Position numbers and translations under genes: made by a program
Source: Pseudomonas sp. Irchel 3A7
Lineage (GTDB): Bacteria > Pseudomonadota > Gammaproteobacteria > Pseudomonadales > Pseudomonadaceae
Assembly (NCBI RefSeq): GCF_900187565.1
Contig: NZ_FYED01000010.1
Coordinates: 124,001-188,000, forward strand
DNA: 64,000 nt
Direction: 5' to 3'
Part shown: piece after piece, positions 54,787 to 64,000 of the stretch
Position numbering within the stretch: position 1 is the first letter of the stretch
Layout: each line of letters opens with the position of its first letter
The notes under the pieces: generated by a model
The model's input: only the letters and a program-made list of their open reading frames with translations
The model's database searches: none
What the model was told of the DNA's origin: nothing

Positions 54787-55680
54787 TCAGGCGGGAAACT
54801 GGGCTATCCAGCGTCGGGCAATCTCTTCGCGTCGGCAGATCCACACCGCGTCGTGGCCTTGCACGTAATCGAGAAAGCGCGCCAGCGCCATCGCACGACC
54901 AGGATGGCCACTGATCCGCCCATGCAGGCCGACGCTCATCATCTTCGGGTGTTGCGCGCCTTCCTGCCACAGCAGGTCGAAAGCATCCTTGAGCAGCCGG
55001 AAGAAGTCTTCACCGCAGGCGAAACCGTTCGGCAGCAGATAGCGGGCGTCGTTGTTGACCAGTGTGTAAGGGATCACCAGGTGGGCGGGCGAGCCCGGGA
55101 GCCAATAGGGCAGATCATCGTTGTAAGCGTCCGAGCTATAGAGAAACCCACCTTCCTCACGTAACAGGCGTCGGGTGTTCTGGCTGACCCTTCCGGTGTA
55201 CCAACCTACGGGGCGTTTACCGCAGATCTGCTCGATCACGTCGAGGGTGAGGCGGATATGGCGCCGCTCCTGGTCTTCAGGCATGTCGCGATAGTCCAGC
55301 CAACGGTAGCCATGCCCGGCAATCTCATGCCCGGCAGTGCAGAGTGCATGGCCAATCGCCGGGGTGAGTTCCAGTGCCCGGCCGACGGCGAAGGCGGTCA
55401 GCGGCAGGCCTCGGGCGCTGAACAGTTCCAGAATGCGCCACACACCTGCGCGCGATCCGTATTCGTACATGCCCTCGACGCTCAAGTCCGGTTCTCCGAC
55501 ACGCGGCGGGCGGCCCGGTAGCTCGTGCAGCCAGGCCTCCGATTGTGCATCGCCATTTTGGATGCATGACTCCGCGCCCTCTTCGATGTTGAGTACGAAC
55601 TGGACCGCGACACGCGCCTCACCGGGCCATCGCGGGTGGGGTGGGCGGCCGCCATAACCGATGAGGTCGCGAGCGGACAT
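54787..55680 (-). CDS. Polysaccharide deacetylase-family protein, PuuE-like
   Basis: 297-residue NodB-fold metal hydrolase of the PuuE type. The N-terminal SARDLIGYGGRPPHPRWPG is characteristic of the PuuE/allantoinase-like group, followed by VGRALELTP, HEIAGHGYRW and VGLHGRISGHPGR. PuuE itself opens allantoin in purine catabolism; pseudomonad paralogues also act on other substrates. It overlaps the upstream GNAT gene by one base (TGATG), so the pair acts together. Not in a visible purine cluster here. Confidence 0.85.
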   Translation of the reverse strand: MSARDLIGYGGRPPHPRWPGEARVAVQFVLNIEEGAESCIQNGDAQSEAWLHELPGRPPRVGEPDLSVEGMYEYGSRAGVWRILELFSARGLPLTAFAVGRALELTPAIGHALCTAGHEIAGHGYRWLDYRDMPEDQERRHIRLTLDVIEQICGKRPVGWYTGRVSQNTRRLLREEGGFLYSSDAYNDDLPYWLPGSPAHLVIPYTLVNNDARYLLPNGFACGEDFFRLLKDAFDLLWQEGAQHPKMMSVGLHGRISGHPGRAMALARFLDYVQGHDAVWICRREEIARRWIAQFPA

Positions 55681-56552
55681 CAGCCGAGCTCGAAGGTCGT
55701 GACGCCGAACACACGTTCGTGCGCGATCGCCGGGGGAGGGCCGAGGTACATGCGTGCGCAGCCGAACACCTCGACCAGGCCCTGTTGGCGCACGAGCGCC
55801 ATCGCGGCGGGGTTATTCTCCGGGGCATCGAGAAACAACGGGCCGTCCTCTGCAAATTCCGCCAGGCGCGCGTAGAGGGCAGTGGCTGCCAGGGCGTCAT
55901 CGGCGAACAAGGGGCCGATTTTGTAGCCTTCCCGGCAGCGCCTTGCTACGCCATAACCACTTAGCCTGCCCTCGCGCCGGCAACCCACGGCGAGTGCGTC
56001 GGCTTGAGTTATCCACCCGCTCAGGAAGGTTGCGCGCGCGGCGGGGAAGCAGGTGCGGTCGTAATCGACAACCTGATCGAACGGGAAGGCGGCCAACGGG
56101 ACGATGTCCTGGTCGTCTACCGGCGAGATCACCGGGCGTTGGACGGTATCGGCACGAAAACGCATGTTGCGATGGGAGAAGACGAAACCACCCTTGGCGT
56201 AGTAGTCCTGCATCGCAAAGACGCCGTCCATGCCGATGCTTGCGCCTGGGCGCAGACGGGCGAGGAGTCGCTCGCGGCGCGCGTGCCAGAGGGTATTGCC
56301 CAGACCCTGGCCGCGATATTCCGGCCGGACGATGAAAAAACCCATGAAACCGAAGTCGCCATTGTAGGAGGTGATGGCACCGCCGCCGATCAATTCGCCG
56401 CCCCGGGACGCCGCGATGAAGGCAGCAGGGTCCGTCGCCCAGTACAGCTCGGCGTCGTGAAAACCGGGATTCCAACCCTCACGGGCAGCCCAATCGACGA
56501 GCTCGTCCAGCTCGGGACGGGTCATGTTGCGTATGACCAGCTGATCCGACAC
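55680..56552 (-). CDS. GNAT acetyltransferase with C-terminal extension
   Basis: 290-residue protein. The N-terminal ~150 residues are a GNAT domain: motif A is VRPEYRGQGLGNTLW, the acetyl-CoA pyrophosphate loop. The C-terminal ~140 residues form a second, degenerate GNAT-like unit (GYKIGPLFADDALAA, FLDAPENNPAA), the layout of the DUF1248/acetyltransferase-18 type two-domain enzymes. It is translationally coupled to the deacetylase gene. Substrate unknown. Confidence 0.85.
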   Translation of the reverse strand: MSDQLVIRNMTRPELDELVDWAAREGWNPGFHDAELYWATDPAAFIAASRGGELIGGGAITSYNGDFGFMGFFIVRPEYRGQGLGNTLWHARRERLLARLRPGASIGMDGVFAMQDYYAKGGFVFSHRNMRFRADTVQRPVISPVDDQDIVPLAAFPFDQVVDYDRTCFPAARATFLSGWITQADALAVGCRREGRLSGYGVARRCREGYKIGPLFADDALAATALYARLAEFAEDGPLFLDAPENNPAAMALVRQQGLVEVFGCARMYLGPPPAIAHERVFGVTTFELG

Positions 56553-56704
56553 CGCGCAGTTCTCCTCAGTCGTTGATCGAGCGTGGGCTCCATCATCCTC
56601 ACTCAGAACCCTTTCGGTATAGCTTCAACCCGAGTATCGATCCAGTTCGTCACCTCATCTGCAGCACATGGGAAAGGGTGACGTCAGACAGACACAGTTT
56701 CGTA

Positions 56705-56732
56705 TTGACATATCGATAAATCTCGATATCCT
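56705..56732 (+). promoter_or_regulatory. Promoter and operator of the ArsR-like gene
   Basis: -35 TTGACA (56705-56710), spacer of 16, -10 TATCCT (56727-56732). The operator ATATCGATAA/ATCTCGATAT (56710-56729) fills the spacer and is an imperfect copy of the palindrome at 57057. The expected transcription start (56738-56740) coincides with the ATG at 56739. Confidence 0.75.
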
Positions 56733-56738
56733 CTGCTC

Positions 56739-57041
56739 ATGGAATTACTCGAAATATTCAAAGCCCTCTCAAATCCTACACGCCTTGAAATCCTGAAAGG
56801 CTTGAAGGACCCCGTAAAGAACTTCCCTCCCCAGGATGAGGGTGACGTTCTCACGGTAGGGGTCTGCGTCAGCAGTATTCAGGAAGGTATCGGGCTGTCG
56901 CAGTCAACGGTGTCTGGTTATCTTGCAACTCTGCAACGAGTGGGCCTGGTCGAAGTCAGGCGCATTGGCCAGTGGACTTACTACAAGCGCAATGAAGCAA
57001 CCATCAGTGCGCTTGCCGAAATCATAGGGAAAGATCTGTAA
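56739..57041 (+). CDS. ArsR-type helix-turn-helix repressor
   Basis: 100-residue winged-helix regulator of the ArsR/SmtB type (FKALSNPTRLEILKGL at residues 6-21, then LSQSTVSGYLATLQRVGLV as the recognition region and a TYYKRNE wing). The metal-binding cysteine box of true ArsR is absent; one Cys (VCVSS) remains. A ribosome site is not visible and the mRNA probably begins at the ATG. Matching palindromes lie in its own promoter and before the next gene, indicating self-repression and control of the oxidoreductase operon. The ligand is unknown. Confidence 0.88.
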   Translation: MELLEIFKALSNPTRLEILKGLKDPVKNFPPQDEGDVLTVGVCVSSIQEGIGLSQSTVSGYLATLQRVGLVEVRRIGQWTYYKRNEATISALAEIIGKDL

Positions 57042-57056
57042 CTTTTTTTACCACAA

Positions 57057-57078
57057 GATATCGAGATATCTCGATATC
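57057..57078. promoter_or_regulatory. Perfect 22-base palindromic operator
   Basis: Half-sites GATATCGAGAT (57057-57067) and ATCTCGATATC (57068-57078). The right half repeats that of the operator at 56710. It lies just before the oxidoreductase gene, after the ArsR stop. Confidence 0.8.
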
Positions 57079-57104
57079 CCTTTTTGTCGATGCGAGGATT
57101 TTCT

Positions 57105-58079
<975 letters not shown>

Positions 58080-58101
58080 GTTTGTACTTTGGAGGAACGC
58101 C

Positions 58102-58470
58102 ATGATTTATGAAATCGCTCTGCTCCCCGTCCACAAAGAACGCATTGAAATGTTCAGACGTGCATTTGCCGAGGTCGCGCCTTTGCTCACCCGCGCAAAG
58201 GGTTACGGCGGCCACTTGCTCGCGCAAGGGATTGAAACCCCCCAGCTATTCAACCTGATAGTGCGCTGGGCTTCACTTGAGGATCACACGCCGGGCTTCG
58301 AAGAGAGTGAAGACCATCGGATGTTCATGATGGGCTTGGAGGAATATTTTTCGGAAGAACCGAGGGTCTACCATATTGAAGGGGCAGCTTTTTCAGCTGG
58401 CGAACAGGCTGATTCGAACAGCACCGGCAGCATGGGTAATGCTGGAGCCTCAAAAGGTTTGTGGCTTTAA
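58102..58470 (+). CDS. Small ABM-fold-like protein
   Basis: 122-residue protein whose first ~95 residues look like the ABM (antibiotic biosynthesis monooxygenase) dimeric ferredoxin-like fold: MIYEIALLPVHKERIEMFRR, LFNLIVRWASLEDHTPGFEES, EEYFSEEPRVYHIEGA. The tail after that (EQADSNSTGSMGNAG) is disordered. GGAGG precedes ATG 58102. Second gene of the ArsR-controlled operon, so it probably handles the same substrate as the oxidoreductase. Family assignment is tentative. Confidence 0.65.
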   Translation: MIYEIALLPVHKERIEMFRRAFAEVAPLLTRAKGYGGHLLAQGIETPQLFNLIVRWASLEDHTPGFEESEDHRMFMMGLEEYFSEEPRVYHIEGAAFSAGEQADSNSTGSMGNAGASKGLWL

Positions 58471-58496
58471 AGCGATTGGCCGTTGTCGGAGTCATG

Positions 58497-59165
58497 AAAA
58501 AAGCGGACGACCATCGCGAGCAAGTATTGCTCCTGCAAAGGCCCGTGTTGAACCTGTGGGAGCGAGCCTGCTCGCGAAGAATGTCTGGGTAACGCGTTCA
58601 TTCAGACAGCCTGCGTTATCGTTGACGTCCTTCGCGAGCAAGTATTGCTCCTGCAAAGGCCTGTGTTGAACCTGTGGGAGCGAGCCTGCTCGCGAAGAAT
58701 GTCTGGGTAACGCGTTCATTCAGACAGCCCGCGTTATCGTTGTAGTCCTTCGCGAGCAGGCTCGCTCCCACAGGGGGGAATGCGTTCATTCAGGCGGCCC
58801 GCGTTATCGTTGACGACCATCGCGAGCAAGTATTGGTCCTGCAAAGGCCTGTGTTGAACCTGTGGGAGCGAGCCTGCTCGCGAAGAATGTCTGGGTAACG
58901 CGTTCATTCAGACAGCCCGCGTTATCGTTGTAGTCCTTCGCGAGCAGGCTCGCTCCCACAGGGGGGGAATGCGTTCATTCAGGCGGCCCGCGTTATCGTT
59001 GACGACCATCGCGAGCAAGTATTGGTCCTACAAAGGCCCGTATTGAACCTGTGGGAGCGAGCCTGCTCGCGAAGAATGTCTGGGTAACGCGTTCATTCAG
59101 ACAGCCTGCGTTATCGTTGACGTCCTTCGCGAGCAGGCTCGCTCCCACAGGGGTAATGCGTTCAT
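58497..59165. repeat. Dense REP/composite repeat array
   Basis: About 670 bases built from at least five units. Two complete units of 118 bases are in tandem (starting 58514 and 58632), each carrying cgcgagcaagtattgctcct and then tgtgggagcgagcctgctcg, tied by aatgtctgggtaacgcgttc and tcattcagacagcc. Further copies near 58810-59120 alternate this unit with a half carrying ttcgcgagcaggctcgctcc. It contains four or more REP hairpins and nothing coding. Confidence 0.9.
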
Positions 59166-59172
59166 TCGGCTG

Positions 59173-59235
59173 GAAAAGGGGACAGATCTATTTTTGGACG
59201 TGACGCGCCCACATGGAAAATAAATCCCCTTTTCC
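59173..59235. mobile_element. Short MITE-like element with inverted ends
   Basis: Left end GGAAAAGGGGACAGATCTAT and right end, on the other strand, GGAAAAGGGGATTTATTTTC enclose about 20 bases. The AAGGGGACAGATTTATT block is typical of ends found beside REP-associated transposases in pseudomonads. No transposase is present. Confidence 0.5.
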
Positions 59236-59438
59236 TGCCCCCCTTTTCCTTCAAGCAGTCAACCCAGGCGAACCTGGCTATACGAGAGAGGGGTACGAAA
59301 CATCCCGATCGCCGGGACCTATCGGTTTGCCGATTGGCAGCCATACTTTTGCATCAACGGCACCGCTCCCGGGATTGCCACGGTGGTACGCCGAATGAAT
59401 GCGACCTTCCGGTCACTGAACTGCGCTGGAGGTGCTTG

Positions 59439-60884
59439 ATGCTGTCCTTGCTCTCTGAACGTCCATTGATCTGGGGCCTGGCCTTGATCCTGATCGATAT
59501 GGTGATGTGGCGTGTGGTCGGTCCCCACCGGTACAACTGGAAAGTGCTCGCGCGCTTGGTCATTTTTTCGTTGTACAGCGTGCTGTTGTTCCATGAAGGC
59601 TTGAGCCCATGGGAGCCCGCACCCTCGATCGATGATGCGCCGCTGCAATTTGCGCACACGGTGCTGCAGATCATCTGGTGGCTGTTCGGCGCGCGTACTC
59701 TCACGGTGATGATCGGCGCCGTGATGATGTATCGGGTAGGGCACGCCGGGCGGTTACTCCAGGACTTGCTCGGCGCGGTGATTTTCCTGGTCGCAGTGAT
59801 CGCCGCGCTGGCTTATGTGCTCAACCTGCCGGTCAAGGGGGTTCTGGCGACGTCCGGTGCCTTGGCGATCATTGTCGGTCTGGCCCTGCAAAGCACCCTC
59901 AGTGACGTCTTTTCTGGAATCGTCCTGAACACCACCAAGCCCTATAAAATCGATGACTGGATCGCCATCGACGGCACCGAAGGCCGGGTGACCGACATCG
60001 ATTGGCGTGCCACGTTCCTGCAAACCTCCCAAGGCAGCATGATCGTGATTCCGAATTCGATGGCGGCCAAGGCCAAGATCACCAACTTCAGTCGGCCCAG
60101 CGACATGTTTGGTGTTTCGATCAGTTTGTTGATCAGCCCGCATGTGCGTCCAAACAAGGTCTTCGATGCCCTTGAGCGGGCCGCCCAAGGCTGCCGCATT
60201 CTGCTGACCAAACCCGCTCCCAAGGTAACGATCAAAAGTACCGGGAGCAATGGCGTGGAATACGAAGTCAGCGGCTTTGTGCTGTCGATGGATCAGAAAC
60301 GTACGGTGCGCAATCAGATGTACGATCTGGCGTACCGGCATTTGCTGGCGGCCGGTATCAGCTGGATATCTTCAATTGAACAGAGTGAGCCTGCGCGGCT
60401 GTCGCGAGCCAGAGCCTTACTGGACAACACCAGCATTTTCTCGACCAATTTGAGCGAAGAAGACAAGGACCACGTCAGCCAGAACATGACCCTGCAGTCC
60501 TTTCCCCCTGGCGAAGTCATTCTGGCGGGTGGGCAGGTCAGCTCGCAGTTGTACATCATTGAGTCCGGCGTGGTGACGGTGGCCTTGTTTCGTGGAGGCG
60601 TCAAATTCGAAGCCGGGCGCATGGGGCCGGGGGAGGTGATCGGTGAAGGCGGGATCGTCTCGGGAACAGCGCTGCCGGCGGAGTTCGCCGCGCTGACTTT
60701 TTGCAATCTGTATCGGATCGAACGGGATTATCTCCAGCCGTGCGTGGAGGCACGTCACGAGATGTGTCAAGCGATGAAGGCGTTGCTGGATTTCCGCTTG
60801 CAGATAGCCCATACGATGACCCAGGAAGAGCCGAAGGCCATCGAGAAAAAAGGTTTCCTGCAGTGGCTGCGCAGCCGGGTGTGA
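59439..60884 (+). CDS. MscS mechanosensitive channel fused to cyclic-nucleotide-binding domain
   Basis: 481-residue membrane protein. Four to five helices at the N-terminus lead into an MscS pore/beta domain (ATSGALAIIVGLALQSTLSD followed by VFSGIVLN, then GTEGRVTDIDWRATFLQT). The C-terminal ~130 residues are a cNMP-binding (Crp-like) domain (FPPGEVILAGGQVSSQLYII, GEVIGEGGIVSG). Such fusions are thought to be channels gated by cyclic nucleotides rather than tension. The start at 59439 has GGAGG seven bases before it. Confidence 0.9.
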   Translation: MLSLLSERPLIWGLALILIDMVMWRVVGPHRYNWKVLARLVIFSLYSVLLFHEGLSPWEPAPSIDDAPLQFAHTVLQIIWWLFGARTLTVMIGAVMMYRVGHAGRLLQDLLGAVIFLVAVIAALAYVLNLPVKGVLATSGALAIIVGLALQSTLSDVFSGIVLNTTKPYKIDDWIAIDGTEGRVTDIDWRATFLQTSQGSMIVIPNSMAAKAKITNFSRPSDMFGVSISLLISPHVRPNKVFDALERAAQGCRILLTKPAPKVTIKSTGSNGVEYEVSGFVLSMDQKRTVRNQMYDLAYRHLLAAGISWISSIEQSEPARLSRARALLDNTSIFSTNLSEEDKDHVSQNMTLQSFPPGEVILAGGQVSSQLYIIESGVVTVALFRGGVKFEAGRMGPGEVIGEGGIVSGTALPAEFAALTFCNLYRIERDYLQPCVEARHEMCQAMKALLDFRLQIAHTMTQEEPKAIEKKGFLQWLRSRV

Positions 60885-61341
60885 TCGGTCAACAGGTTTG
60901 AGATAAGGGCAGTGAAAAACAGTAAATCGGCTGATGCCTTCACAGCTGTTAACAGGGGAGGGGAATTGAAAAGTGGCCTGGCAAATGCTTTGCCCCCAAA
61001 GATCCGCTCAATTTGTAGTAGTAGATTCACTTGCTCCCTTCATGACTAATCCACCCTGGGTCATATTGCAATCGACAGGGTGGGTCAAACTTTCAATCAG
61101 CGGCAACCCATCGCAATCAATACTTCGTTAGTAACGAACAATTCGCAAAGAATAAACGATTTTTATTGATGCAACGTGCCCGTTAGCATGACCTCTTCCA
61201 GCCCCCTTGAACTGCGCCCGAAAGGGCTGCCGGCAATGCTGATCTTTACCTGGACCTGGCCATCGATCGCGCCGGGTGGACGCTGGCCTGGGGTCGGGAG
61301 CGTCATGGGCTCGTATTCGGGGTGGGCGATGATGCCTGCTG
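60885..61341. other. Intergenic region before the Sua5 remnant
   Basis: About 450 bases. No gene is supported; a frame such as DLYLDLAIDRAGWTLAWG at about 61240-61300 has protein-like composition but no start, and may be a fragment of another decayed gene. Confidence 0.4.
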
Positions 61342-61512
61342 ATGAAGATGAATGAGATCGAACACGCGGCCGAATACCTGCACGCCGGCAAGCGGGTGAC
61401 TGTCCCCACTGAGTCCGTCCATGGCCTGGGAACAGATGCGCTGAACGCCTAGGCGGTGTCCGGCATTTACGCGGCCGGAAGGCGCGCGCAACGGCTTCGA
61501 GCCCGTTACTGA
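61342..61512 (+). pseudogene. Decayed Sua5/YrdC fragment
   Basis: From ATG 61342 the frame gives MKMNEIEHAAEYLHAGKRVT, then VPTESVHGLGTDALNA, a TAG at 61450-61452, and AVSGIYAAGRRAQ. This matches the N-terminus of Sua5-type threonylcarbamoyl-AMP synthases (family pattern xxYPTExVYGLGxDAxNxxAVxxIxxxKxR). Only about 55 codons are left, so it is a remnant, not a functional gene. Confidence 0.65.
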
Positions 61513-61542
61513 AAACACCGCCTATCTGTCAGGGGGCACGGC

Positions 61543-62535
61543 ATGACCGTCATAAGCGTTGCCCAACCTTGGATGTGGGCCGCCTTTATCGGCTTCGTCC
61601 TCGCCATGCTGGCGCTTGATCTATTCGTCTTCGGCGGGCGTAAGGCGCATCGTGTTTCGGCCCGCGAAGCGCTGGCCTGGGTGATCGCCTGGACCAGCCT
61701 GGCGTTGGTCTTCGCCGTCCTGCTCTGGTGGTATCTGCACATCATGTTTGGTGCCGAAGTGGCCCAGCGTACAACGCTCGAATTCCTGATGGGTTACCTG
61801 ATTGAGCAGTCGCTGTCGATCGACAACATGTTCGTTTTCGTGATGATCTTCGGCTACTTCGCCGTGCCGCCAGAGATGCAGCGCCGCGTCCTGCTCTATG
61901 GCGTGCTCGGCGCCATCGTCATGCGCGCCGGTATGATTTTCGCCGGTGTCTGGCTGGTGCAGGAGTTCGCCTGGCTGCTCTATGTCTTCGGCGCCTTCCT
62001 CGTCATCACCGGCATCAAAATGCTGATCTTCGCTGACCAGCGGCCAGATCTCGATAAAAACCCCTTGCTGCGCTGGCTGCGTAGCCATCTTCGCATCACC
62101 GACGGTTTTCACGGTGAGCGCTTCTTCGTGCGCCAGAACGGCCTGCGCTGGGCAACGCCGATGTTCCTGGTGCTGGTACTGATCGAGGCCACTGATCTGG
62201 TATTTGCGGTCGACAGCATCCCGGCTATCTTCGCCGTCACCACCGACCCCTTCATCGTGTTCACCTCCAACACCTTCGCCATCATGGGCCTGCGCTCGTT
62301 GTATTTTCTGCTTGCCAACATGGCCGACCGCTTTCACTTGCTCAAGTATGGTCTGGCCATCGTACTGATGTTCATTGGTGGCAAGATGTTGGTCGCGCCG
62401 TGGTGGCACCTGCCGATCCAATGGTCGCTGGTCATCGTCGGCGGCATCATCCTGGTTTCGGTGCTGTTGAGTCTGGCTTGGACGAAGAGCAAAACACCGG
62501 TCAGGGAAGTGCACAGATATCGATGGCGTCTGTAA
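61543..62535 (+). CDS. TerC-family membrane protein (Alx-like)
   Basis: 330-residue inner-membrane protein of the TerC family with about nine hydrophobic segments. Diagnostic blocks: GYLIEQSLSIDNMFVFVMIF, VFGAFLVITGIKMLI, VLVLIEATDLVFAVDSIPAI (conserved acidic residues in the membrane) and NTFAIMGLRSLYF. Family members are linked to Mn2+ export or metal homeostasis and to tellurite or alkaline stress (E. coli Alx). No yybP-ykoY riboswitch was recognisable in the 30 bases between the Sua5 remnant and the start. GGGGG precedes ATG 61543 closely. Confidence 0.9.
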   Translation: MTVISVAQPWMWAAFIGFVLAMLALDLFVFGGRKAHRVSAREALAWVIAWTSLALVFAVLLWWYLHIMFGAEVAQRTTLEFLMGYLIEQSLSIDNMFVFVMIFGYFAVPPEMQRRVLLYGVLGAIVMRAGMIFAGVWLVQEFAWLLYVFGAFLVITGIKMLIFADQRPDLDKNPLLRWLRSHLRITDGFHGERFFVRQNGLRWATPMFLVLVLIEATDLVFAVDSIPAIFAVTTDPFIVFTSNTFAIMGLRSLYFLLANMADRFHLLKYGLAIVLMFIGGKMLVAPWWHLPIQWSLVIVGGIILVSVLLSLAWTKSKTPVREVHRYRWRL

Positions 62536-62742
62536 CAGGTACAAACGCGGAGCCGGATACGCTGATGGCGTCGGTGCTTGCCCCCGCCAAACTCAAACGT
62601 GGGTGATTTGGAGCAGCGAAAGGTTTGCCCGAAACTTCAGTAGTTCGGGCAATCAGGGGATGGGCCGAGTCACTCGACAGTTTAGGAAACAAACCGCGCT
62701 GGAGCAGCGATAAACACGCTCCTGCGCAGTAGTATCAGGCTC

Positions 62743-64000
62743 TCAAGCCGGGGAGGGCGCAGTCAGCAGGTACCCGTCCAACTCTTCGATCACGCTCATC
62801 GAAAGCGTCATCTGCGCATCGATACGCGTGTCCAGTGCCCCGATCATCTGCTTGTCCCGCTCAGCACGCACCGCACCAAACAGATCGATCTTGTCGAGCA
62901 GGTAGCAGACAAACGTCATGCTCAGCGCGGTCGCCGCCCCCACTAACACAGCCGTCAGCACCCCAGCAAACGGTGCAAACAGGGGGATCCCGAGAATGAG
63001 TTTCTCGGCAACTTCTTCCAGGGCCACGCCACCCACCACGACACCGCCTGCCGCAAGCAACTTCAAGGCTTCATGTGAAGCCTGGGCGAAGGTCATGTCC
63101 TTGGGCGGGAACAAGAAAGTCTTCAGTGCTTTGAGCAGCGAGAAGATCCCTTCGCGGATCATCCGTACGGCACGTTTGCCGGTGGTAACGAACAGGTTGA
63201 TCATCATGGTCACGGCATTGGACACGAAGCCCGAAATGAAGCCGCCACTGAAACTGTGCAGCATCTGTTCCCATCGGCCCGCCACTTTGACGCCTACGCG
63301 ATTCAGGCGCTCGCCCAGTTCGGCAAGGATGGTGTCGCTCTGACGGCCGTTGCGGTACAGGTCCTTGATCTCGTCCAAGGCGCTGCTGAACAGTTCGACC
63401 ATCAGCATGCCAAAGGCCTGCTGGCTGCCCATTTTCAAGCCTTCGGTCATACCAGTCTGGGCGGCGTGGACGGTGTAGTAGGCGGCTTTTTCAGAGGTGC
63501 TGGGGCCGTGGCGTTCGGCAGTCGCTTGGCCTCGTTCCAGTGCCGCCTCTACGCGCTTGCGATCAATACCGTAATATTCTTCGTTTGTAACGTTGCGACC
63601 GTTCGAGTTCTTATCCAGCCACACCAGTTTTTCTTCATCGCTCATTGAGCTATTGATGCTGCGCTGCGTGGAGATGAGATTCTCGGAGTCGGTCGCAAAA
63701 TCGGCGCGCTGGGTCTTTGACTGCATGAACCCGCCGTTCTGGTGGTAAGTCTTCAGCGGCACGATGTGGTCGGGACTGGTGTGTTTACCCATCACCGTTT
63801 CGCCCGTGTAGCCGTCGGTGAGTTGCCCCTTGTTGTCCAGTTGATCTCTGGTGAAGCTGGCGCCTACCGAAGATTTGCTATCTCCGGAGAACTTTTTGCC
63901 GTTGCTGTTCCAACCTTTGTCGTAATGATCGCGGTTGTATTTTTCTTCGTCAGGATTGGCGTAGATGTCCTGCTGGGCGTTGTTGACGGTCGTAACGTTG
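62743..64000 (-). CDS. HNH-motif protein with hydrophobic C-terminal domain (5' end cut)
   Basis: The minus-strand frame is open to the right edge of the window, so the N-terminus is missing; at least 418 residues are visible. An HNH-like nuclease motif is present (DHIVPL, then SENLISTQ and SINSS in the usual order), just after a charged region. About 250 residues downstream the protein becomes hydrophobic with two to three candidate membrane segments (LLAAGGVVVGGVALEEVAE, FAGVLTAVLVGAATALSM). No signal peptide can be judged. Internal codons at 63795/63792 are not proposed as starts because the frame upstream is clearly coding. Confidence 0.7.
   Translation of the reverse strand, partial: NVTTVNNAQQDIYANPDEEKYNRDHYDKGWNSNGKKFSGDSKSSVGASFTRDQLDNKGQLTDGYTGETVMGKHTSPDHIVPLKTYHQNGGFMQSKTQRADFATDSENLISTQRSINSSMSDEEKLVWLDKNSNGRNVTNEEYYGIDRKRVEAALERGQATAERHGPSTSEKAAYYTVHAAQTGMTEGLKMGSQQAFGMLMVELFSSALDEIKDLYRNGRQSDTILAELGERLNRVGVKVAGRWEQMLHSFSGGFISGFVSNAVTMMINLFVTTGKRAVRMIREGIFSLLKALKTFLFPPKDMTFAQASHEALKLLAAGGVVVGGVALEEVAEKLILGIPLFAPFAGVLTAVLVGAATALSMTFVCYLLDKIDLFGAVRAERDKQMIGALDTRIDAQMTLSMSVIEELDGYLLTAPSPA

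Noticed and set aside
61300..61543. yybP-ykoY (Mn2+) riboswitch before terC
   Set aside because: The upstream sequence is occupied by the Sua5 relic and does not show the paired stems and conserved loops of this riboswitch.

Overview
The window looks like chromosomal DNA of a plant- or soil-associated Pseudomonas of the P. fluorescens group. The reasons are: GC-rich core genes; many copies of the Pseudomonas REP hairpin (core gtgggagcgagcctgctcgcgaag) between genes; a complete glcDEFG glycolate oxidase operon with a lactate/glycolate-type permease; and the acdR/acdS pair for ACC deaminase, typical of root-associated pseudomonads. No rRNA, tRNA or CRISPR array was seen.

Layout. 0-13 kb is core metabolism: the end of a glucarate-dehydratase-family gene, a membrane-anchored hydrolase, an MFS/nucleotide-translocase-like carrier overlapping a Tat-exported aldo/keto reductase, a 1-Cys peroxiredoxin, a Tat-type dienelactone hydrolase, then (minus strand) glcG, glcF, glcE, glcD and the permease. 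13-13.5 kb holds a probable ~230-nt small RNA with its own promoter, terminator and a CRP/Vfr-like site. 13.5-18 kb has Ohr, a patatin-like lipase, a secreted hydrolase and a LuxR-type regulator built on two degenerate HD-GYP-like units. 18-24.7 kb is the acdR-acdS locus, followed by two small unknown genes and a second pyruvate-dehydrogenase-type E1 and E2. An attractive but unproven idea is that this E1/E2 uses the 2-oxobutyrate released by ACC deaminase. 24.8-29.2 kb has a MerR-controlled hydrolase, an ABC exporter and a lytic transglycosylase.

29.3-39.8 kb is an accessory island of visibly lower GC. It carries a lone HsdR-N-like nuclease protein, several orphan unknown genes, a two-gene unknown module, an amber-interrupted pseudogene, a minimal tyrosine recombinase and a large protein with a C-terminal HEPN-type RxxxxH motif. 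This is the most likely place for an undescribed (possibly anti-phage) system. Degenerate copies of an unnamed ~45-55 bp intergenic repeat are scattered through this island and on to about 52 kb, but were not seen in the first 29 kb.

39.8-52 kb holds envelope and stress genes: DUF2950/DUF3300, a MarC protein, a class V aminotransferase, a K+ channel, a TetR/flavoprotein pair and a lipocalin. 50-54.7 kb is a stress cluster (two tandem-Usp proteins, a PRPP synthetase paralogue and a small phosphoribosyltransferase-like protein) with one perfect and one near-perfect ANR/FNR box between its divergent arms. 54.8-58.5 kb has a PuuE-like deacetylase with a GNAT enzyme, and an ArsR-like repressor with matching palindromes in front of itself and of an oxidoreductase operon; the repressor mRNA may be leaderless. 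A dense REP array (58.5-59.2 kb) precedes an MscS/cyclic-nucleotide channel fusion, a decayed Sua5 fragment and a TerC protein. The right edge cuts an HNH-motif protein with a hydrophobic C-terminal domain.
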